Below, in pieces: positions 1 through 5,428 of a stretch of DNA of 5,428 nt. This DNA comes from Verrucomicrobiales bacterium. Its GTDB lineage: Bacteria > Verrucomicrobiota > Verrucomicrobiia > Verrucomicrobiales > DEV007. Positions within the stretch are counted from its first letter, which is position 1; every line of letters starts with the position of its first letter. The stretch lies in NCBI GenBank assembly GCA_002705125.1, contig PAHQ01000007.1, positions 1 to 5,428 of the forward strand. Direction: 5' to 3'. The translations under genes were made by a program, and so were the position numbers. The notes under the pieces are model-generated. The model saw only the letters and a program-made list of their open reading frames with translations. It was not told where the DNA came from and did no database searches.

Positions 1-536
1 GGATAAACATGTATCCCCATGAATTTTCAGGAGGAATGAGACAACGAGTAATGATAGCCATGGCGCTGATCACTAATCCAGAAATACTTATCGCTGATGA
101 ACCGACTACGGCGTTGGATGTGACCATCCAAAAACAAATCTTAGATCTCATTCAGACGCGTCAAGAGGAATTAGGAACTGCAGTGATATTCATAACTCAT
201 GATCTTGCTGTCATTTCAGAAATCTGCGAAGAGGTCAACATTATGTACGCAGGTAGGATCGTTGAGAAAACAGACACGAAAACCCTCTTTAGAAATCCAA
301 AGCACGCGTATACTCGGTCACTGTTGAAATCAATTCCAGCCAATCAAGTGAAGGGAGAAAGACTTTATACGATTCCGGGACTACCGCCTGACACCTCTCA
401 AATCATTAGGGGTTGTGCTTTTACAGAAAGAAACCAAATAGGTAACCAAAACGAATGCTTAACTAATTCAAGACCCGAATTTAAAGAAATTGAACCTGGT
501 CACTGGGTACAGAATTGTCCAGGTTGCCTATCATAA
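1..536 (+). CDS. Peptide ABC transporter ATP-binding subunit, OppD/DppD type (5' end outside the window)
   Basis: This is the C-terminal half of an ATPase that powers import of di- or oligopeptides across the inner membrane. The open frame runs in from the left edge (first full codon at base 3), and the Met codon at 9 is internal: it starts the MYPHEFSGG block that surrounds the ABC signature in OppD/DppD proteins. Numbering from that Met, the signature FSGGM is at 6-10, Walker B ILIADEP at 26-32, the D-loop TALD at 34-37 and the switch His at 64. Walker A and the Q-loop lie outside the window. After about residue 95 comes the peptide-transporter C-terminal extension with its Cys-rich tail: C136, C150, C170 and C173. 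The usual second Cys of the GCxFxxRC motif is Asn (N142). The next gene starts 10 bases downstream. The family call is secure, but dipeptide, oligopeptide or nickel specificity cannot be read from this fragment. Confidence 0.93.
   Translation, partial: INMYPHEFSGGMRQRVMIAMALITNPEILIADEPTTALDVTIQKQILDLIQTRQEELGTAVIFITHDLAVISEICEEVNIMYAGRIVEKTDTKTLFRNPKHAYTRSLLKSIPANQVKGERLYTIPGLPPDTSQIIRGCAFTERNQIGNQNECLTNSRPEFKEIEPGHWVQNCPGCLS
12..31 (+). repeat. Direct repeat copy 1 (20 bp, ABC signature region)
   Basis: The 20 bases 12-31 recur identically at 1000-1019 in the neighbouring ATPase gene. Both copies are in the same reading frame and encode YPHEFSG plus the start of the next Gly codon, directly at the ABC signature. 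The similarity is expected at protein level between paralogous ATPases, but 20 identical bases including third codon positions is more than conservation of the motif requires. Confidence 0.9.
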
Positions 537-546
537 AATTCATATA

Positions 547-1344
547 ATGCCTTTCCTAGAGATAAAAAATATAAAAAAACACTTTCAAAAGAAAAAGGGA
601 GGCCTTTTCTCCAGTTCTTTTGATACGGTAAAAGCCGTAGACGGTGTCAGTATTCAAATCGAAAAAGGTGAAATCCTTGGACTCGTTGGCGAATCGGGCT
701 GCGGCAAATCGACTCTCTCGAAAACAATCATGCAGTTAATCTCACCAACTGAGGGAGAGGTGATTCTAGAGAACGACAGCCTGACCACACTCAATGCTGA
801 AAAAGTACGCAAGCGTCGCCTAGACTTCCAAATGATTTTTCAGGATCCTTACGCCTCTCTAAATCCGAGAATGACAGTTTGGTCGACACTGAAAGAAGCG
901 ATCATCACTAGACATGGAAAACTCAACCACGAAGAACTTAAAAACAAAGTTGTCATGTTAATGGAAAGGGTAGGGTTAGATCAAAAATTTATGCGGAAAT
1001 ATCCCCATGAATTTTCAGGCGGTCAAAGACAAAGAATTGCAATTGCTCGAGCCCTTGCACCCGAGCCCAAGCTCATCATTGCTGATGAACCCGTTTCAGC
1101 ATTAGACGTATCTATTCAATCACAGATTCTAAACCTCTTAAAGGATTTGGTCGATGAACTTGAACTTACCATGCTTTTCATCTCTCATGACCTCAGCGTA
1201 GTTCGATACATAGCTGACAGGATAGCCGTTATGTATTTTGGGAAAATTGTTGAAACCGGCGAAGCCGAATCGTTAATGGATAATCCAAAACACGAATACA
1301 CAAAGCAATTATTAGATTCGATTCCAAGGATATCCATTCATTAA
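547..1344 (+). CDS. Peptide ABC transporter ATP-binding subunit, OppF/DppF type, short C-terminus
   Basis: This 265-residue ATPase is the likely heterodimer partner of the preceding OppD-type subunit on the cytoplasmic face of a peptide importer. It has a complete ABC domain: Walker A GESGCGKST at 48-56, a Q-loop FQDPYASLNPR from 98 that is typical of OppF/DppF, signature FSGGQ at 156-160, Walker B LIIADEP at 176-182, D-loop SALD at 184-187 and switch His 214. I chose the ATG at 547 because MPFLEIKNIKKHF is the normal N-terminus. The frame stays open to an ATG at 490, but that would overlap the upstream gene and add 19 residues unlike the family. No clear Shine-Dalgarno precedes 547, so translation may be coupled to the upstream gene. 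The protein stops just after the LLDSIPR block, so it lacks the roughly 50-60-residue C-terminal extension common in OppF. All catalytic motifs are intact, and this looks like a natural short form rather than a broken gene. Confidence 0.93.
   Translation: MPFLEIKNIKKHFQKKKGGLFSSSFDTVKAVDGVSIQIEKGEILGLVGESGCGKSTLSKTIMQLISPTEGEVILENDSLTTLNAEKVRKRRLDFQMIFQDPYASLNPRMTVWSTLKEAIITRHGKLNHEELKNKVVMLMERVGLDQKFMRKYPHEFSGGQRQRIAIARALAPEPKLIIADEPVSALDVSIQSQILNLLKDLVDELELTMLFISHDLSVVRYIADRIAVMYFGKIVETGEAESLMDNPKHEYTKQLLDSIPRISIH
1000..1019 (+). repeat. Direct repeat copy 2 (20 bp, ABC signature region)
   Basis: Identical partner of bases 12-31, lying 988 bases downstream in the OppF-type gene at codons 152-158. 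A crossover between the copies would delete 988 bases and leave an in-frame hybrid of the OppD-type N-terminal half and the OppF-type C-terminal half. Confidence 0.9.
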
Positions 1345-1346
1345 AG

Positions 1347-2240
1347 ATGAGAAACAAGGAGCCTATATATGTTCAGACTTGGACAATAATAATGGTTTTT
1401 TTTATAACCATTAAGGTTTGCTCGGCAGAGACGTCGAAAGATTCATTATCAAAGGAGTTGAACAGTATTTTTCTTAACTGGAGCAGTTCTATGAATGACC
1501 AGAACTTGGAAAAATGGAGAGACACGACAGCCAATTTTAGAAAAGTTGGAATTCGTAATATGATTGTATCTCAAAAGAAAAAATGGCCTGAATCATTATT
1601 CGAGAGCCCTGTTTCACCGCCGAAAATCGATTCCATGAAAATGGTTAAATTGATGTTAAACGGACCAACGGCTCAGTTAGTCTACTTTGGACAACCTGAT
1701 TTTGGCATTAGCAAAGAAGTAGAAACTCCAGAAGGACTCCTCTTTCTCATGTTCGTTAAAGAAAATGAAGGTTGGAAGTTTGGAACTTCCAGATTCATGA
1801 ACCTCAATAATACTGAGGAAATTACCGCCTCAGCAAAATCTGGAGACTTCTCGTTTTTAGATAGCCCCCAATTCAAGCCTCCAGGAAAGTTGCCGAAAGT
1901 TGCCAAACTATGCCCGGTCCCAGAAATGGTTGGGTACCTTGAAATCATCTCCTTAGGTTACGAGACCACGGTAAGTGTCGAAGAGAGGTCAACTCATAGG
2001 GTTATAAATAATGTCCATAAGGGCTTAATTCTTGGTGGATTAAAAAAAGGCATTAACCAATTATTTATTGAAGCTCGTTCTATAAAAGGCGATCCCAGAA
2101 AAAAACCCGGCAAGCCTCACCTTGAAATAAATGTCTATACAGAATCCAAGCAGGACAAGAAACCTCTCAAAAAAATCTACGGAACTGGATTAAAGAAAGG
2201 ACCCGGGAAATTCAAGATTATCGTCAGAGGTGACGTTTAG
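1347..2240 (+). CDS. Secreted protein of unknown function, possible NTF2-like N-terminal domain
   Basis: I do not recognise this 297-residue protein. Residues 1-27 look like a Sec signal peptide: Arg2 and Lys4, a hydrophobic stretch around 12-22 (TWTIIMVFFIT), and probable cleavage after CSA at 25-27. There is no proper lipobox, so a periplasmic or outer location fits better than a lipoprotein. Residues about 33-155 (short helices, then strand-like segments such as TAQLVYFG and a GWKFGTSRF turn) resemble the layout of an NTF2/SnoaL-like domain. This is a fold guess, not an identification. After a Pro/Lys-rich linker (about 173-188), residues 195-297 look beta-rich and very basic, with GLKKG twice (231-235 and 281-285). 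The ATG at 1347 lies two bases after the OppF-type stop, so the gene is probably co-transcribed with the transporter. Met16 (base 1392) would leave only a truncated signal sequence. The 3' end overlaps the convergent gene by four bases. Confidence 0.8.
   Translation: MRNKEPIYVQTWTIIMVFFITIKVCSAETSKDSLSKELNSIFLNWSSSMNDQNLEKWRDTTANFRKVGIRNMIVSQKKKWPESLFESPVSPPKIDSMKMVKLMLNGPTAQLVYFGQPDFGISKEVETPEGLLFLMFVKENEGWKFGTSRFMNLNNTEEITASAKSGDFSFLDSPQFKPPGKLPKVAKLCPVPEMVGYLEIISLGYETTVSVEERSTHRVINNVHKGLILGGLKKGINQLFIEARSIKGDPRKKPGKPHLEINVYTESKQDKKPLKKIYGTGLKKGPGKFKIIVRGDV
1390..1413 (+). repeat. Inverted repeat with T8 tract inside the signal-peptide codons
   Basis: Bases 1390-1397 (TAATGGTT) are the exact reverse complement of 1406-1413 (AACCATTA), giving an 8-bp stem with an 8-base loop. 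A run of eight T spans 1396-1403. The stem is AT-rich, is not followed by a U tract and lies inside coding sequence, so it does not look like an intrinsic terminator. It may be chance. Confidence 0.4.
1885..1904 (+). repeat. 10-bp tandem duplication inside the unknown secreted gene
   Basis: The unit GAAAGTTGCC occurs twice head to tail (1885-1894 and 1895-1904), within the codons for the Lys/Pro-rich linker around residues 180-187. Because the unit is not a multiple of three, gain or loss of one copy shifts the frame. Loss of one copy would bring a TAG at 1954-1956 into frame and remove the basic C-terminal part. Confidence 0.75.
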
Positions 2241-3250
2241 GGATTAAGCTCAGTGCTGATGGTTAGGCTTAAGACCTTTAAAATCTCTGCCATTTTATAA
2301 AAATTTATCTTATCTGGGGTATCTGTTTTTTTGCCATGATGAGTATATCTTAGGGCACCTGTATCAGAAACTCTTATGACAGGATAACCCTTTTCAGTAA
2401 AAACAGACAAACCATCAAATGCTGAAATCTCTTCATCATCCAATGAAACCTTCTGAACAGGAATATTAGAACTTTTAGTAAATCCAGAAATAAATGAACC
2501 CATTGACTGGTGAGAGGATTGGCTTCCAATTAAAGCAATGAAATTTGCTGTCGTAGGAAAATCAATGTCAAAATTATTAGGGAAGGACTGACTGTTTGGC
2601 TCTTCAGAAAAAAAGCCTAATGACCCAATCTCGACTACACCTACCAATTTTTCTTTCTCTCTTTTACACTTCTCAGCAATATAACTTGTGCTTAAAATAC
2701 TACCACTATCCGAGTCAGGGAATCTAGAAGGGCATGCAACAAAACGAATCGTTCTCGCATTCTTAGTATTTACAAAATATCTTGCCAAACCCAAAAACAT
2801 TGAGACTGATGAAGCATTATAATTAGCGCCGGGACTTGAATCCGGAGAGCTAAAATTAGAGACAACCAAAAGAACTTCTTCAGCCAGACTCTCGCCAGGC
2901 GACTCCACCTCAATAATCCTATAATCTTTTCCCTTGTCTCCGATAAAAGTCACTCTAGACCTATAACCTATATTCTCTTCACCAAGTTCAGATTCTATCC
3001 ACTTCGCAGTGATTCTCGTATTATCCTTATCTTGCCATGGTCTCGTCCCAATGTCATATGCTTGCCTTTTAACTAAGGCCTTAAGTTCATCCGGCGTAGA
3101 CAAAACTTTAACATTCAAAACCGAACGCCCCCCTTCTCGAGACTTAGAGGCTGGAGCATTTAATGAGTAAATGAGAGACAATGCTCCAAGAATCATCATA
3201 CCAAAAGGCAAAACAACTAGACCAATTTTAATAATGTTGGATTGCTTCAT
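2237..3250 (-). CDS. Membrane-anchored M28-family peptidase homologue, predicted inactive
   Basis: This 337-residue protein has a single N-terminal hydrophobic segment (about 8-30), probably a signal anchor with the rest in the periplasm. The body follows the M28 zinc aminopeptidase fold. SPGANYNAS (139-147) matches the SPGANDNAS block, GS..STSYIAEKC (183-195) the GS..YA..C block, NSQSFP (219-224) the SQ.YP segment and DTPDK (310-314) the EDTPDK block near the end. By motif alignment from memory, every metal or catalytic position is changed: the HxD pair is N132 and S134, the bridging Asp is Tyr144, the Glu-Glu pair is R176-F177, the third acidic ligand is Gly209 and the last His is Gly306. 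The frame is intact, so this looks like a retained pseudoenzyme rather than a decaying gene. The start ATG (3250-3248) has AGG six bases upstream. The gene follows lpxB by 30 bases. Its role is unknown; a structural or binding job in the envelope is only inference. Confidence 0.82.
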   Translation of the reverse strand: MKQSNIIKIGLVVLPFGMMILGALSLIYSLNAPASKSREGGRSVLNVKVLSTPDELKALVKRQAYDIGTRPWQDKDNTRITAKWIESELGEENIGYRSRVTFIGDKGKDYRIIEVESPGESLAEEVLLVVSNFSSPDSSPGANYNASSVSMFLGLARYFVNTKNARTIRFVACPSRFPDSDSGSILSTSYIAEKCKREKEKLVGVVEIGSLGFFSEEPNSQSFPNNFDIDFPTTANFIALIGSQSSHQSMGSFISGFTKSSNIPVQKVSLDDEEISAFDGLSVFTEKGYPVIRVSDTGALRYTHHGKKTDTPDKINFYKMAEILKVLSLTISTELNP

Positions 3251-3280
3251 TGAATACCTAAAATGAATTCTTTTCTTATA

Positions 3281-4402
3281 TTATTTTAATTTTATAATTT
3301 CTAAACATGCTTCGGCTGTACGGGCATATGCTCCAGTCTCAGCTAATGGATGTGTAATCTCTTTTAATTCTTCTGATAGAAATTTTCTTTCTTCAGGTGA
3401 AACGATCAAACGGAGGAGTTCAGATGAAACTTTTTCTGAAGTCGCATCAGCCTGAAGAAATTCACGCACCACCTCCCTATCCGCAAGAATATTAGCCATT
3501 CCAAGGAATTTGACTGCAATTAAACCTTTTGCCAGGATATAAGTCAGGGCAGACACCTTGTAGACTAAACAATAAGGCAGCCCAAGAAAAGCAGCTTCGA
3601 TTGTAGCAGTTCCTGATGCAACAGCACCGCAAGACGCTTTGGTCATCAATTCATATGCGTTCCCTACACTTACCTCACACGGCACTGCTTTCTCCGAAAC
3701 CATTGCCTTCATTTTTTGAGCCCCCTTCTCACTTGCAGCTGAAGCTGAAAAACAAATTCCCGGCTCAATTTTTAAAATATCTTTAGCCGCGTCGAGCATA
3801 ACAGGAAAAATTTTCTCTATTTCTCTATCCCTACTTCCAGGAAGCAGAGCGACTAAGTTTTCATCTCTCTTCCCATCACTTCTAAATTGACCAAGTGTAT
3901 CGGCTAACGGGTGACCAACAAATCTAGCCTCTAAGCCAGACCCATTAAAAAATGCCACCTCGAAAGGAAACAAACAAAGTATACAATCGATAGTCTGCGC
4001 CATTCGCTTAACTCTTCCCCGCTTCCACGCCCAAACCTGTGGGCTTATATAATAGACAACTTTTGTTTTAATTCCTCTTCGTTTTATTGCCTCTGCAAGC
4101 CTGAGGTTAAATCCTGGATAATCCACAAGGATAACCATGTCCGGATCAACATCCTCAATTTCTTGTACCACCCGATCAAACACCTCTTTGAAAAAACGGT
4201 ATTTTTTGATGACTTCCCAAAACCCAACTACCGCCGAATCACTTATCCAATTCTTTACGGACTGAGAGTGGTTAGCCATATCAGGACCACCCATACCATA
4301 AAATTGAATCTCCGAATCAAGCGCACCCATTTCTGTCATTAGACCGGATCCATGGTTGTCGCCGCTCACCTCTCCTGCGACGATATAAACTTTGCTGCCC
4401 AT
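3281..4402 (-). CDS. lpxB: Lipid-A-disaccharide synthase LpxB
   Basis: LpxB is a membrane-associated family 19 glycosyltransferase. It joins UDP-2,3-diacylglucosamine to lipid X (2,3-diacylglucosamine 1-phosphate), releases UDP and forms the beta-1,6 tetra-acyl disaccharide 1-phosphate of lipid A. At 373 residues it is close to the usual 380 or so. Family motifs appear in order: AGEVSGD (9-15), YGMGG (35-39), DYPGFN (94-99, with D94 probably matching the catalytic Asp of E. coli LpxB), YYISPQVWAWK (117-127), FPFE (145-148), VGHPL (162-166), LLPGSRDREI (186-195), ASGTATIEA (262-270) and NILADREVVREFLQ (304-317). The N-terminus MGSKVYIVAGEVSGD fixes the start at 4402. The gene follows the Gfo/Idh gene by eight bases; its likely ribosome site AAGGA (4419-4415) lies inside the upstream coding end and within a palindrome. 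The sequence looks fully functional. Confidence 0.97.
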   Translation of the reverse strand: MGSKVYIVAGEVSGDNHGSGLMTEMGALDSEIQFYGMGGPDMANHSQSVKNWISDSAVVGFWEVIKKYRFFKEVFDRVVQEIEDVDPDMVILVDYPGFNLRLAEAIKRRGIKTKVVYYISPQVWAWKRGRVKRMAQTIDCILCLFPFEVAFFNGSGLEARFVGHPLADTLGQFRSDGKRDENLVALLPGSRDREIEKIFPVMLDAAKDILKIEPGICFSASAASEKGAQKMKAMVSEKAVPCEVSVGNAYELMTKASCGAVASGTATIEAAFLGLPYCLVYKVSALTYILAKGLIAVKFLGMANILADREVVREFLQADATSEKVSSELLRLIVSPEERKFLSEELKEITHPLAETGAYARTAEACLEIIKLK

Positions 4403-4404
4403 AA

Positions 4405-4420
4405 TAAGGATTAATCCTTA
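4405..4420 (-). promoter_or_regulatory. 16-bp perfect palindrome at the oxidoreductase/lpxB junction, possible translational coupler
   Basis: The 16 bases TAAGGATTAATCCTTA equal their own reverse complement. In the mRNA they can fold into a 6-bp stem with a UUAA loop. The 5' arm holds AAGGA, the best ribosome-binding candidate for lpxB, 12 bases before its ATG. The loop region holds the UAA stop (4413-4411) of the upstream gene. A ribosome finishing the upstream gene would open the hairpin and expose the site. The symmetry is seen directly; the coupling role is inferred. A DNA-binding operator inside an operon is a less likely alternative. Confidence 0.5.
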
Positions 4421-5343
4421 GCGTTTCCTGATTCAATAAGTTCTGTAATTTCGATGGCAATATCAAGTGCCGCCGTCGCTTCCTGTCCAGACACTGCAGG
4501 GCGCCGACCTACTGCTGAACACTCAACGAAAGCCTCAAGTTCGAGTTTTAAAGGTTCATCTTTTTCGACTTGAACAGGCTCAACCTTTATTTCCATTCCA
4601 TCCTTCCAGTAAAATTGTCCTTCCTGAGCTTGATAATCTAGAGAGAGATAACTTTCACCCTCAAAAACTCTCAACTTACGCATCTTTTCTGGAGAAATAC
4701 GACTCGCTGTAATGTTAGCCACACACCCGGACTCAAAGCGAATCCTTGCATTCGCAATATCTTCACGATTAGTCAGCACAGGCACTCCTACAGCATCAAT
4801 ACTAAGAACCTTTGACTTAACTAAATGAAGTACTATTTCAAGGTCATGAATCATTAAATCCAAAACTACTCCTATATCCATTGATCGGTTAGGAAATGGA
4901 GACAAACGGTGAACCTCTATAAATCTTGGGTCTTTTAATCGCTCTTCAATTTCATCTAGAACAGGATTGAAACGCTCTATATGCCCAACCTGTAAAACAC
5001 AGCCCATTTCCGAAGCCAAATTAACTAAGGCCTGAGCATCATCAGTGGTGTCAGCTATTGGTTTTTCTATAAGTATGTGCTTTTTTTTATTCAGTAACAT
5101 TTCTCCTATAGAACGGTGCGTACTCGTTGGAGTTGCCACTGAGACCACATCAACTAAATCAACGAACTCCTCAATACTGCTTGCTACTTTCCCCCCGTAA
5201 GAACTAGCGATTTTCTGAGCAGCATCACTATCAGCATCAAAAATGGCAACAAGATCAGCAGATTCAATCTCTGAGTAAATCCTTGCGTGATTCTTTCCTA
5301 TAGCTCCTACGCCAACGACTCCAGCTCTTATTTTTTGACTCAT
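4411..5343 (-). CDS. Gfo/Idh/MocA oxidoreductase, GnnA-like (probable UDP-GlcNAc 3-dehydrogenase)
   Basis: This is a 310-residue NAD(P)-dependent sugar oxidoreductase. The Rossmann motif GVGAIG is at 11-16, the family EKP at 93-95 (Lys94 is the usual catalytic Lys), and GHIERFNP at 120-127 and LDLMIHD at 161-167 line the substrate and catalytic region (His166 is the likely partner residue). GH.ERFNP plus LDLMIHD, with the lpx context, point to the GnnA branch. In Acidithiobacillus ferrooxidans, GnnA oxidises UDP-GlcNAc at C3, and the aminotransferase GnnB then makes UDP-GlcNAc3N, which LpxA acylates on nitrogen. GnnB would have to lie outside this window. WlbA-type UDP-GlcNAcA 3-dehydrogenases or another nucleotide-sugar dehydrogenase remain possible. 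The start at 5343 gives a normal N-terminus (MSQKIRAGVVGVGAIG); no strong Shine-Dalgarno is visible in the 17-base gap upstream. A run of eight A (bases 5088-5081) codes for part of the KKK at 86-88. Confidence 0.85.
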   Translation of the reverse strand: MSQKIRAGVVGVGAIGKNHARIYSEIESADLVAIFDADSDAAQKIASSYGGKVASSIEEFVDLVDVVSVATPTSTHRSIGEMLLNKKKHILIEKPIADTTDDAQALVNLASEMGCVLQVGHIERFNPVLDEIEERLKDPRFIEVHRLSPFPNRSMDIGVVLDLMIHDLEIVLHLVKSKVLSIDAVGVPVLTNREDIANARIRFESGCVANITASRISPEKMRKLRVFEGESYLSLDYQAQEGQFYWKDGMEIKVEPVQVEKDEPLKLELEAFVECSAVGRRPAVSGQEATAALDIAIEITELIESGNAKD

Positions 5344-5360
5344 TCTATAAATTTAATTAT

Positions 5361-5428
5361 CTATTCTTCGTACGCAATGACAGTAACTTTATTCTTCTCA
5401 GCACTCTCTTCAATTTGATCTTTTCCTA
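5361..5428 (-). CDS. C-terminal end of a probable LpxI, UDP-2,3-diacylglucosamine pyrophosphatase (5' end outside the window)
   Basis: An open frame enters from the right edge and ends at TAG (5363-5361). It gives 21 residues: GKDQIEESAEKNKVTVIAYE and a final E. This fits the end of LpxI (DUF1009), where a D/G-K/R-E/D...A(D/E)(K/R) helix is followed by a short final strand such as IxVVG. It is placed directly upstream of genes acting on UDP-acyl-glucosamines. LpxI hydrolyses UDP-2,3-diacylglucosamine to lipid X and UMP, supplying one substrate of LpxB two genes downstream. With only 21 residues the identity rests mostly on context. That a gene ends here in this frame is well supported by its 17-base spacing to the next gene. 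Confidence 0.5.
   Translation of the reverse strand, partial: GKDQIEESAEKNKVTVIAYEE

Noticed and set aside
490..546. Earlier ATG at 490 as the start of the OppF-type ATPase
   Set aside because: It would overlap the upstream gene by 47 bases and add 19 residues not typical of the family, whereas the ATG at 547 gives the usual N-terminus.
543..548. TATAAT hexamer touching the OppF-type start codon
   Set aside because: It overlaps the ATG itself, so a transcript from it would start inside the gene; it is most likely chance.
1682..1948. Minus-strand open frame of 88 codons inside the secreted-protein gene
   Set aside because: It lies entirely within a longer, better-supported gene, has no recognisable motif and no ribosome-binding context, and reads as an antisense shadow.
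2244..2272. Inverted repeat TTAAGC ... GCTTAA just past the plus-strand stop, as a terminator
   Set aside because: It has only a 6-bp AT-rich stem, a 17-base loop and no following T tract, and it lies within the convergent coding region.
3251..3310. AT-rich stretch between lpxB and the M28-like gene as a promoter
   Set aside because: TATAAT-like hexamers occur there, but they are expected by chance in such AT-rich sequence. No matching -35 at proper spacing stands out, and the 30-base gap fits an operon.
4467..4712. Plus-strand open frame of 81 codons opposite the Gfo/Idh gene
   Set aside because: It is fully antisense to a gene with clear family motifs, and its composition (many Leu, Gln and Pro) is typical of a shadow frame.
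5081..5088. Run of eight T (A8 on the coding strand) in the Gfo/Idh gene as a phase-variation tract
   Set aside because: It encodes a normal Lys-rich segment before the conserved EKP strand in a presumably important gene, and the length is unremarkable for an AT-rich genome.

Overview
The window is a moderately AT-rich, gene-dense bacterial segment with two convergent transcription units and no rRNA, tRNA, CRISPR array or insertion sequence that I can see. The organism is Gram-negative with lipid A: a full-length LpxB (lipid-A-disaccharide synthase) sits in a cluster with what looks like the tail of LpxI. The phylum cannot be fixed from the sequence. From memory, an LpxI / Gfo-Idh oxidoreductase / LpxB arrangement fits Verrucomicrobiota- or Acidobacteriota-like genomes better than Enterobacteria, but this is a low-confidence inference.

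Plus strand, 1-2240: the end of an OppD/DppD-type ABC ATPase (cut by the window edge), then a complete OppF/DppF-type ATPase (547-1344), then a secreted protein of unknown function (1347-2240) that starts two bases after the OppF-type stop. The two ATPases would form the nucleotide-binding pair of a peptide importer. Its permease and binding-protein genes would lie to the left, outside the window.

Minus strand, 5428-2237, read right to left: the last 21 codons of a probable LpxI, a Gfo/Idh/MocA oxidoreductase resembling GnnA (UDP-GlcNAc 3-dehydrogenase), LpxB, and a membrane-anchored protein with the M28 aminopeptidase fold whose metal ligands all appear to be replaced. The gaps are 17, 8 and 30 bases, so this is probably one operon, with its promoter to the right of the window. 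LpxI and LpxB are consecutive steps of lipid A synthesis. A GnnA-like enzyme between them suggests that the lipid A precursor may carry 3-amino-glucosamine, with amide-linked acyl chains.

The two units meet tail to tail with stop codons overlapping by four bases (2237-2240), leaving no intergenic terminator. The observations most worth checking are the M28 pseudo-peptidase, the GnnA-like gene inside the lpx cluster, and a perfect 16-base palindrome at the oxidoreductase/lpxB junction that combines the upstream stop codon with the likely lpxB ribosome-binding site. No stretch longer than 300 bases lacks a gene.
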